64,000 bases of DNA from Halobacteriovoraceae bacterium. Its GTDB lineage: Bacteria; Bdellovibrionota; Bacteriovoracia; Bacteriovoracales; Bacteriovoracaceae. The notes below the pieces were generated by a model. The model saw nothing but the letters and a program-made list of their open reading frames with translations, searched no databases and was not told the DNA's origin. The stretch lies in the NCBI GenBank assembly GCA_002707495.1, contig PAMZ01000018.1, forward strand, positions 62,001 through 126,000, given 5' to 3'. Position 1 is the first letter of the stretch. Every line of letters starts with the position of its first letter. Positions 25,589-32,439 of this stretch are shown here, piece after piece. A program made the position numbers and the translations under genes.

Positions 25589-25662
25589 TCGGGGTGAGAG
25601 GATTTGAACCTCCGACCTCCTGCTCCCAAAGCAGTTACGCTACCAGGCTGCGCTACACCCCG
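25586..25662 (-). tRNA. tRNA-Pro (anticodon TGG)
   Basis: A full cloverleaf is readable on the minus strand. It has acceptor stem CGGGGTG pairing with CACCCCG, a D-arm with AGCCTGGTAGC, an anticodon arm CTGCT-TTGGGAG-CAG giving anticodon TGG, a T-arm GGAGGTTCAAATCC and an encoded 3' CCA (25586-25588). Length is 77 nt with CCA. Confidence 0.95.
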
Positions 25663-25679
25663 ACTTCTGGTGAAGTTAA

Positions 25680-25708
25680 TTTTTAGATGAATTAGTTGAT
25701 TTTGGCAA
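25680..25708 (-). promoter_or_regulatory. Probable sigma70-type promoter of tRNA-Pro
   Basis: On the minus strand TTGCCA (25708-25703) and TAAAAA (25685-25680) are spaced by 17 nt, and the -10 box lies 17 nt before the tRNA 5' end. The rest of 25663-25893 holds no gene; it has a TGACG...CGTCA inverted repeat near 25863-25880, just before the next gene. Confidence 0.4.
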
Positions 25709-25893
25709 TAAATTTATACGCTTATGCTGGATACTTAGATGGTTTTTTAGACGAAACAGGCCACATCATGGCCTAAAAAGGTTTCGAAAAATTAATGAGT
25801 TACAAAGATGTAAGATGATGTTTTTCGTAAAATTTTCACTGTCATAGAGAAAAATTTAGGATTGACGTATACCTGCGTCATTAAAGGGGATTC

Positions 25894-26688
25894 ATGGTGA
25901 AGTTGGAAAAATTACTTCTTCTAGTCCTGCTTTCATTTTTTAATTTAGAATCTATGGGGCAGGTGAAAACAGTAGAAGACGCTGAGAAAGTATCTATTGT
26001 TTATAATACTGACTGTGACTCCACTCAATCCTGTGAATTTGAGTATCTATCCTTAAGAACCATTGAAACCATCACCGAATCAATGGCAGGCACCAGGATC
26101 AGTGCTGGTATGAAAACTTCAAATAATTTGGCTCTAAAAGATTTTGCTATTGTTCAATTTCATCGAGGGTGTATGTACACTCAAAAAAATGGAACGTTAG
26201 AATTTCTCAAACGAAGCTATATGGGAATTGGAGGGACACCTTTTCATCACCCAAAGTGGGTCGTGGACTCCGGTCCCGATAATGATCCTATCTATCAATC
26301 TTCTATTCGCGGGGGAATGGATGATGGATTTGGTTATATTTACCCAAGAAAAGAGAACTATTACACCAAAGATCCCTTCTCAGATCGTAATACTGAAATC
26401 CAACAAGACTACTATATGAATCATACTAATAATCCAGCTGTAAGGGAGCTCTTTATTAGCGATGTTCCAACCCTAGCAAGTCTTGAGGATAGAATAACTA
26501 CGTCTCTTGAATTTAAAACCTGCGTATTTAAAACTCAAGATATCCCTCGAAGAGTGAATGGAGAGGAAGCGGAATTTATAAACAAAGCTTTAGTTTGCAT
26601 CAATTGGGAGCATAATTATGCCCCAACTGAGAATAATATCATTAAACTTCAGGAGATCGATCCTGTTTGCCTTAGGGAGGTAAAATGA
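25894..26688 (+). CDS. Exported protein of the M4-like protease operon, unknown function
   Basis: A 264-residue exported protein with a signal peptide (ending ESMG-Q). The mature part contains about six Cys and aromatic/Gly-rich loops (RSYMGIGGTPFHHPKWVVD, RGGMDDGFGYIYP). I recognise no family. The ribosome site GGGG precedes ATG 25894. It is the first gene of a three-gene operon, since its stop overlaps the next start (ATGA at 26685-26688). It could be a partner, propeptide-like factor or substrate-binding protein for the protease encoded third. Confidence 0.68.
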   Translation: MVKLEKLLLLVLLSFFNLESMGQVKTVEDAEKVSIVYNTDCDSTQSCEFEYLSLRTIETITESMAGTRISAGMKTSNNLALKDFAIVQFHRGCMYTQKNGTLEFLKRSYMGIGGTPFHHPKWVVDSGPDNDPIYQSSIRGGMDDGFGYIYPRKENYYTKDPFSDRNTEIQQDYYMNHTNNPAVRELFISDVPTLASLEDRITTSLEFKTCVFKTQDIPRRVNGEEAEFINKALVCINWEHNYAPTENNIIKLQEIDPVCLREVK

Positions 26689-27311
26689 AATCAATGTATC
26701 TGACTCTACTCACACTTAGTTTCTCGATTCACTCAGGTGCAACTCTGGCGAAGACTCTCTCCGACTCCATAGGATCCTCAGACAAATCGGATTATCCTAT
26801 CACTATTGAAACTTTTGGCAGGGCCATCATAAGCCAGCTAAAAAATGTTGAAGGCAGTGACCAACCTCAGGAAGTCGTCTCGCAAAGTAGCATTATGCAT
26901 CTTCAAAATATGCAAAATGCCTACGCTGATGAAGTTGGAAACACCTTTCCGATCCAAAACGCTAGTTTTGAGCATGCGCTCTACAAACTGGGTGCGACTG
27001 CACTTTATACCTTTGCCCACTATGTAGAAGGTTCAGATGGCTTAAGTGATATCTCTGAAAAGTTTCGCGAACTTTTGAAATCGGACTTAAAACCTATTGT
27101 TCATTTTATTCATCCCAAAACCACCGAAGAAGCTTATTGTCTAAATGTGAATTGGACTGGATCAAATTGTCCGGATGTATTTGCTGATGGTCTCCAAGAA
27201 AGTGAGATGGCCTGTTTTAGAGGAAAACCTTATATTAAATGCCAAATTCAATGTAAGGAGATTACTTCAGGGAGAACTCTTGATTATACAGAGGGCCCAT
27301 GCCAAGACTAA
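26685..27311 (+). CDS. Exported protein, middle gene of the protease operon
   Basis: A 208-residue exported protein with a signal peptide (ending TLA-K). A mostly helical body (about 35-140) is followed by a Cys-rich C-terminal part with six Cys (EAYCLNVNW, SNCPDVF, MACFRGKP, KCQIQCKE and the C-terminal PCQD). The strong ribosome site AGGGAGGT lies inside the end of the preceding gene, and the stop lies 13 nt inside the next, so the three genes are translationally coupled. No known family. Confidence 0.68.
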   Translation: MKSMYLTLLTLSFSIHSGATLAKTLSDSIGSSDKSDYPITIETFGRAIISQLKNVEGSDQPQEVVSQSSIMHLQNMQNAYADEVGNTFPIQNASFEHALYKLGATALYTFAHYVEGSDGLSDISEKFRELLKSDLKPIVHFIHPKTTEEAYCLNVNWTGSNCPDVFADGLQESEMACFRGKPYIKCQIQCKEITSGRTLDYTEGPCQD

Positions 27312-28324
27312 ACCTAGCTTTTCTCGCACTCTTAACTTTGTCTGCAAATTCTTTTGCAGACACGGGAGAGGGAATTGATTTAACTGAAACGAAAAGAAGC
27401 TTTCCTATTTCTGAGAAGGTTGTAGAAGATGAGTTTTTCGGGACTGAAAGATTTTATGCACTGGAAACCGAAATACTAAGTGTAAAAACATCAAATTCTA
27501 GTTTCTTTTCTAGCGCAGCTCTTCGCTACGGCTTAGATATTAAAGCTGATTCGGGATCAAAAAATTTCTCCAATCAAACTGGCGTAAGCGCTTATTTCAA
27601 TGCCCTGAGTACTCTAAAAGTCTTAGATGAAAACTTAGACTACAAATTTCCTTCTCAGTTAAAAATAGTGATCGATCGCTATACAGAAACACCATGGGCG
27701 GTGGATGCTGGAAGAATGCAAGTCTCCGAAGCTGGCTATATTAGAAATGAAGGCCTCATCGCATTCTCTCCGGCAAGTGAGAATTCAACCTCTCTAGCGA
27801 AATCTATCGATATTGTTGCCCATGAAATTGCTCATGCAGTGGTGGCCAATACCAGTCAACTTGATACATCTATAGGCTCAAAACTTATTAATGAAGCCTT
27901 TGCAGATATCATAGGTGTGTATGTTGAATCCAAGTTAAATGATTCAGGTTGGAACTGGAAAATTGGAGAAGCTTCTTATCACGATCAACTCTCTTGTCAT
28001 CGAGATATTCATGACCCTGAAGATCCGATTCTTCTACGTCACACCAGTAATGTCACTGAGGATGATGGCATCTATGTTTTATCAGGAATAGTCACCACTA
28101 GCTTTTACTACCTCGCAACTGGTGAAGATCTCCACGGTGTAGAGATTTTACCGAAAAGTAATATGGATACTTTGGTAAAACTCTATTTTGATGTTGTGAC
28201 CAAGGATCTTAGTTCAAGTGTAAAGGTTAAAGATCTTAAAGAGGCTTTAATAGAGCGGGCAAAGTTACAGGCCCCTGAACTTGAACAGAGAATTCTTAGA
28301 GCTTTTGAACTAGTAGGAATGTAA
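27299..28324 (+). CDS. Exported M4-like (thermolysin clan) metallopeptidase
   Basis: A 341-residue exported protein: signal peptide ending NSFA-D, then a gluzincin zinc site H175-E176-x-x-H179 with the third ligand Glu199 in LINEAFAD, 20 residues after His179, exactly as in thermolysin (HELTH, NEAISD). The downstream segment DGIYVLSGI matches thermolysin GGVHINSGI, but the residue equal to the catalytic His231 is Tyr259. The active site is therefore altered, and activity may be lower or different. It lacks an obvious separate propeptide, and the protein is shorter than typical M4 precursors. Confidence 0.8.
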   Translation: MPRLNLAFLALLTLSANSFADTGEGIDLTETKRSFPISEKVVEDEFFGTERFYALETEILSVKTSNSSFFSSAALRYGLDIKADSGSKNFSNQTGVSAYFNALSTLKVLDENLDYKFPSQLKIVIDRYTETPWAVDAGRMQVSEAGYIRNEGLIAFSPASENSTSLAKSIDIVAHEIAHAVVANTSQLDTSIGSKLINEAFADIIGVYVESKLNDSGWNWKIGEASYHDQLSCHRDIHDPEDPILLRHTSNVTEDDGIYVLSGIVTTSFYYLATGEDLHGVEILPKSNMDTLVKLYFDVVTKDLSSSVKVKDLKEALIERAKLQAPELEQRILRAFELVGM

Positions 28325-28329
28325 ATTTT

Positions 28330-28902
28330 TTAAAAATTTTGGAAAAACTTAAGAGCTTCTTTTACTGCCTTAGCACGATGTGAATGCTCCATTTTCCACT
28401 GGGGAAGTTCCGCTAAAGACTGACCTTCTTTTCCATCAGGAAAAAAAATAGGATCATATCCAAAGCCATCAACTCCTTGTGCCTTAAGACCTATCTCTCC
28501 ATGAACTCTTCCTTCAAAAAAGAAAACTTCTTCAGGGTTAAGATAAAAGCAAAAATAGCAAACAAAGTATGCTTTACGCTCTTTAAGACCCTCCAAGTCT
28601 TTTAAAAGAGCTTGGTTTTTTTCTGTGTAGGTAGCCAACTCTGGGGCATAGCGAGCGGATTGAACGCCTAGTATATCTGTTCTAGCAGGGATAACTAATC
28701 CTGAATCATCCGCTAAGGTTGGTTTTTTAAAACGATCAAAATAGGCCTTAGATTTTTTAAAGGCATTCTCCTGAAAACTTATTCCATCCTCTATGACTTC
28801 AAGTTTTTCAGTACTGGCTTGAATATTAAGTTTTGAGTCTTTGAAGAGTTCATTTAGTTCTTCTGCTTTATGGGGATTTCCGGAAGCTAAAATAAGATCC
28901 AT
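28330..28902 (-). CDS. rdgB: Non-canonical purine NTP pyrophosphatase RdgB/HAM1
   Basis: A 190-residue cytoplasmic ITPase that removes ITP, dITP and XTP from the nucleotide pool. It has the family motifs ASGNPHKAEEL at the N-terminus, ADDSGLVIPA, SARYAPE, GFGYDPIFFP and the C-terminal SHRAKAV. The start overlaps the rph stop by 1 nt, the common rph-rdgB pairing. It is convergent with the M4-like protease gene (5 bp between stops, AT-only hairpin). Confidence 0.94.
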   Translation of the reverse strand: MDLILASGNPHKAEELNELFKDSKLNIQASTEKLEVIEDGISFQENAFKKSKAYFDRFKKPTLADDSGLVIPARTDILGVQSARYAPELATYTEKNQALLKDLEGLKERKAYFVCYFCFYLNPEEVFFFEGRVHGEIGLKAQGVDGFGYDPIFFPDGKEGQSLAELPQWKMEHSHRAKAVKEALKFFQNF

Positions 28903-29606
28903 TAAGATAAAACCCTGCGCTGCTCTGCAAATACTTTTTCAAGCGCAAGCTTAGAACACTCAAGCAGCGCATCCAGTTGTTCTCTTGAGAAGGGATCACC
29001 CTCTGCAGTTCCCTGAACCTCTACAAACTTTCCACTTTCGGTCATGACAACATTAACATCCGCCTCACAGCTTGAATCCTCTTCGTAGTTGAGATCCGCA
29101 ATTATTTTTCCAGCTTTATTAATTCCCACACTAAGGGCAGCGCATTTTTCCTTAATCGGAGTCTCACTTATGAGACCTTCACTTATAAGTTTTGCCACCG
29201 CCATTTCAAGAGCAACCATAGCTCCAGAAATAGAAGTCGTTCTAGTTCCACCATCAGCTACCATAACGTCACAATCTAGAACGATTTGCCTCTCTCCTAG
29301 TTTTTGCATATCCACTACGGCCCTAATAGCTCGCCCTATTAATCTTTGAATCTCTTGAGTTCTCCCCCCAACTTTACTTCTCTCCCTTCTCACTCGATCA
29401 TGAGTTGAGCGGGGCAGCATATTATATTCAGCAGTAACCCAACCTTTTCCAGTTCCTTTCATCCAAGGTGGTACATTCTCTTCAATCGTAGCCGTTATAT
29501 GCACTTTGGTATTACCAAATTCAGCCATTATTGAGCCTTCAGCATAGGGATTGATATTTTTCGTAAATCTAATTTGTCTTGGTTCGCTTCTTTCTATTAA
29601 ACTCAT
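28902..29606 (-). CDS. rph: Ribonuclease PH
   Basis: A 234-residue phosphorolytic 3' exoribonuclease that trims tRNA 3' ends. Family features are PGSIMAEFG-like [17 protein letters not shown], the tRNA-binding [19 protein letters not shown] segment, the phosphate site [12 protein letters not shown], and [20 protein letters not shown] with the catalytic Asp. Length is as usual for the family (about 238). It is followed directly by rdgB. Confidence 0.95.
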   Translation of the reverse strand: MSLIERSEPRQIRFTKNINPYAEGSIMAEFGNTKVHITATIEENVPPWMKGTGKGWVTAEYNMLPRSTHDRVRRERSKVGGRTQEIQRLIGRAIRAVVDMQKLGERQIVLDCDVMVADGGTRTTSISGAMVALEMAVAKLISEGLISETPIKEKCAALSVGINKAGKIIADLNYEEDSSCEADVNVVMTESGKFVEVQGTAEGDPFSREQLDALLECSKLALEKVFAEQRRVLS

Positions 29607-29641
29607 TTGTCCACTCGTCTTTTGAATATTAAACTGTCTCT

Positions 29642-30280
29642 ATGAAACATGAACATTTTCAGGAAATCAACTCCACACAAGATTATTTATTAGAAAGAAA
29701 CCCTCGTGACGAGTATCTAGTTAGTTGCGATACTCAAACTGACGGGAGAGGGCGTTATGGTAGGAAATGGGAAAACACCGAAGGCTCATTATGTTTCTCC
29801 TTTACTCTCAGAGCAGGAGCCGTCATGACTCACGCTCCCCTAGAAGTGGCAGTTCTTATCAATCAATATTTTGAAAATAGATTGCGTGTGAAATGGCCGA
29901 ATGATCTCTTTGATAAATCTCTTAAAAAATGTGGCGGAATTTTAATCGATACCAAGGGAAGTACACTTACTGTGGGTGTTGGACTCAACCTCAGTGCGAG
30001 CTCTGATTATGGTCATATTCTTGAAGAAGCCGAATTTAAAAATATTGAGAAAAAACACTTAGCCGGGAAAATCTATCAGTACATTCTTGATAACAGACTC
30101 CATGGCGATAAAGTTATTGAACTTTGGGAGCGCTATTGCATCCATATGAATCAAGAAGTTACTATCGATGAAACCAAGGGTAATTTTATTGGGCTAGGCC
30201 CTGAAGGTGAAGCCATGTTAAATGTACAAGGAGATCATACGAAAAGCTTTTTTACAGGTTCTCTTTCATTTAAGGCTTAA
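29642..30280 (+). CDS. birA: Biotin-[acetyl-CoA-carboxylase] ligase, monofunctional
   Basis: A 212-residue biotin protein ligase of the class I type, without the N-terminal DNA-binding domain of E. coli BirA. Motifs are INSTQDYL, the biotinyl-AMP loop GRGRYGRKW, VKWPNDLF and the catalytic-Lys segment KKCGGILID. A short C-terminal domain (about 165-212) is present. It would biotinylate the BCCP encoded at 58628-59128. It is divergent from rph and its stop overlaps that of the response regulator gene by 4 nt (30277-30280). No ribosome site is obvious. Confidence 0.91.
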   Translation: MKHEHFQEINSTQDYLLERNPRDEYLVSCDTQTDGRGRYGRKWENTEGSLCFSFTLRAGAVMTHAPLEVAVLINQYFENRLRVKWPNDLFDKSLKKCGGILIDTKGSTLTVGVGLNLSASSDYGHILEEAEFKNIEKKHLAGKIYQYILDNRLHGDKVIELWERYCIHMNQEVTIDETKGNFIGLGPEGEAMLNVQGDHTKSFFTGSLSFKA

Positions 30281-31608
30281 GACTCTGATGCAACATCATC
30301 AGCAAGACGGCTTAGTTGTTCTTTAATTATATTCTCAGCGAGATCAGGAATTATCTCCCAAGCCACCTTTTCGATCGCCCTTTGAGCCTCTTCTCTAATG
30401 ACTCTTTCTAGTACTTTTGCGACTTCTTCTTTGACTATTTTTTCGATTACAGGATCAAGACTATCCTTAACTGATTGATTTATATTTTCAATATTCTGAT
30501 TGAGAAGAGGATTCATCATAGGATCAGTCTTCTCTCCTATTTCTGTGTTGATCGGGCGAGTTTGCTCAGGACGAGTATCTTCAGTTCTTCTTCCTGGTGC
30601 CTGAACTTCTGTTGTTTCATCAAAAAATCTGTGAGCATCCGGATCTTCATGGACTTCATCAGCAGACCAAATATCATCTTCAATATTAGTTTCATCTGCG
30701 ATTTGATCTTCTAACGCTTGAACCTCTTCAATCGTATCAGTTCCAGATGTTGAATTAAGATCAATCCCTTCACTTGGAATACCCGAGTCAACGTCTGAAA
30801 CATCTTCATTTAACTCCTCCATTGAAACCAATTGAGGTGTGTTATTCGAACCTGTCGGCTTTTCTTCAATATCAGGATATTCTAAATCATCATCAGAGGG
30901 AATGAGATCTTCTGACTCCACTAAAACCTCTTCTGCGGCATCTATCACTGGAGGAAGATCAACTGAGCTAGAATCAGCTTGATCGATAACACCAGGAACG
31001 GCAACACCCCAGTCCTCCATTCCAGCTTCTAGCTCATTTTTTTCTTGAGTGGAAATAACATCCTCAGAAGTAAGATCATCATTATCATCACGAAGAGGTT
31101 GGTTAACTTGCCAATCTTCTCCTAGCTCAAATTTATCCGTCGAATCTGGATCATAATCGGACTCATTTGAATCATAATCTTCAAAGTCCTCTATCTCTTC
31201 GGCATCAAAGCTAGAAGAATCCATTTGAGTAGAGTCTGACTCTAAATCTAGAGCGATAGTATCACGACAAAGGTGAATGAATTTTTTAGCATCAAATGGT
31301 TTAACCATAGAACCATCAATATTAAATTGGTTATTCAAACTTTCATCAATGGTATCGAAGGTTCCGTAGAGAAAGATAACTCTTGCTTGGTGTATCTTTC
31401 TTATATTCTCAACAAGATCATAACCGGTTAAGGCCTCAGATAAATTATAATCAAGTAAAACAAGTTCAGGTTTGTGTTCAGAAACGAGACTCTCTAAACT
31501 ATTTTCATCTTCACACTTAATAATCTCGAAATTCTCTGAGGCCAGAGTGATTCCAATGACTTTTTGAATTGTAGGGCTGTCATCCGCGACGAGTATCTTT
31601 GGCGTCAT
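30277..31608 (-). CDS. Receiver-domain protein with long acidic linker and conserved helical C-terminus
   Basis: A 443-residue response regulator without a DNA-binding domain. The receiver domain (1-120) has the acidic pocket D9-D10, phospho-acceptor Asp53 and the KPF lysine. A 250-residue linker rich in Asp/Glu/Ser follows. The C-terminal 80 residues are helical, with VIREEAQRAIEKVAWEI and LAENIIKEQLSRL. The layout recalls Myxococcus RomR (receiver, low-complexity linker, conserved Glu-rich end), and the end has a PopZ-like W..IPDL.E pattern; both are resemblances by eye. It lies 91 bp after the PP2C gene and could be the output of that module. Confidence 0.78.
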   Translation of the reverse strand: MTPKILVADDSPTIQKVIGITLASENFEIIKCEDENSLESLVSEHKPELVLLDYNLSEALTGYDLVENIRKIHQARVIFLYGTFDTIDESLNNQFNIDGSMVKPFDAKKFIHLCRDTIALDLESDSTQMDSSSFDAEEIEDFEDYDSNESDYDPDSTDKFELGEDWQVNQPLRDDNDDLTSEDVISTQEKNELEAGMEDWGVAVPGVIDQADSSSVDLPPVIDAAEEVLVESEDLIPSDDDLEYPDIEEKPTGSNNTPQLVSMEELNEDVSDVDSGIPSEGIDLNSTSGTDTIEEVQALEDQIADETNIEDDIWSADEVHEDPDAHRFFDETTEVQAPGRRTEDTRPEQTRPINTEIGEKTDPMMNPLLNQNIENINQSVKDSLDPVIEKIVKEEVAKVLERVIREEAQRAIEKVAWEIIPDLAENIIKEQLSRLADDVASES

Positions 31609-31622
31609 ATTTATTCATCCTT

Positions 31623-31646
31623 GAAGTGAAACCAGAAGTGAAACCA
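31623..31646. repeat. 12-bp perfect tandem repeat upstream of the receiver gene
   Basis: GAAGTGAAACCA occurs twice in direct succession (31623-31634 and 31635-31646), 15 nt upstream of the start codon at 31608. It could be a chance duplication or affect expression of the gene. Confidence 0.6.
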
Positions 31647-31699
31647 CAACTTCAATGTTAGATAACAACTCGCAAAATGTCTAATTTTAAGCGCTTAGC

Positions 31700-32437
31700 T
31701 CAATATTCGAGAATCATGCAGGTTTGATTGTCTAAATTTCCTCGCTGGTTTGAGAGCTGAAACATCTGATGAACTTTTGATTTAATATTCACAGTATATT
31801 GTGAAACGGAGGCCTTGACCTCATCTTCGTCCATTCTCCCAAAGACCCCATCTGTCATAAGCACTAGCTTATCCCCTTGCACAACTCTCACTTCTTTTAC
31901 TTGATAGTATAAATCAGGAAAGAGTCCAAAACCTGAAAGGGGCATATTTTTAAGATGAGAATCCAGGCTATCAAAAGAAATATGGCGATGAGTGTCCTCC
32001 TCACATAATTTTGTGAGTTTTCCACGCCGCAAGAGATATCCTCGACAGCTTCCCACGAATAGTAATGTGATTAAGCTTTCGAATTTTGCCATGATTATGC
32101 CAGAAGCCCCTCCTCTTTGAGCAATGGGAACAATTTGATTCGCCTTAAAAATCTTCTCATGGGAGAAAAGTGCAGAGTTAATAAGGGCATTTCCCTCAAG
32201 AGTAAATTTTGGAGAATAAAAGAAGGGAAGTGTAGCGTTTCGATCCTCAACAAAATTTTGGTAGAATTTCTTCACCGAAGTCTTAAGTTCCTCAACCACC
32301 TTATCACCGACTCCGTTACCTCCAAAGCCATCGAAGATCATAAAAAGTTCTTGATCAAGATCAAAATCATAGCCGTCTTCATTCAAGTTCAAAAAAGGAC
32401 CTTGATGGGTTTCAGCTGAAAATTTCTTTAACTCCAT
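31700..32437 (-). CDS. PP2C-family serine/threonine phosphatase
   Basis: A 245-residue PPM/PP2C phosphatase. It has the metal-binding NED (20-22 region), the IFDGFGGNG motif with Asp36 and Gly37, GASGIIM, VGSCRGYLLRRGKLTKL, LVLMTDGVFGRM and the final DNQTCMI, so all metal ligands appear present. It would remove phosphate from Ser/Thr, the counterpart of the phospho-Thr reading FHA proteins just upstream (2 bp gap). No Ser/Thr kinase gene is in the window, so the cognate kinase must be elsewhere. Confidence 0.88.
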   Translation of the reverse strand: MELKKFSAETHQGPFLNLNEDGYDFDLDQELFMIFDGFGGNGVGDKVVEELKTSVKKFYQNFVEDRNATLPFFYSPKFTLEGNALINSALFSHEKIFKANQIVPIAQRGGASGIIMAKFESLITLLFVGSCRGYLLRRGKLTKLCEEDTHRHISFDSLDSHLKNMPLSGFGLFPDLYYQVKEVRVVQGDKLVLMTDGVFGRMDEDEVKASVSQYTVNIKSKVHQMFQLSNQRGNLDNQTCMILEY

Positions 32438-32439
32438 GG

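Noticed and set aside
25324-25629. 101-residue reading frame on the minus strand across the tRNA-Pro 3' part and the inverted repeat
   Set aside because: It starts inside the tRNA gene, is Arg/Phe/Ser-rich without any family pattern, and overlaps the start of the GNAT gene; read as chance.
25863-25880. TGACG...CGTCA inverted repeat before the 25894 gene
   Set aside because: Only 5-bp arms and a single copy; may be chance.
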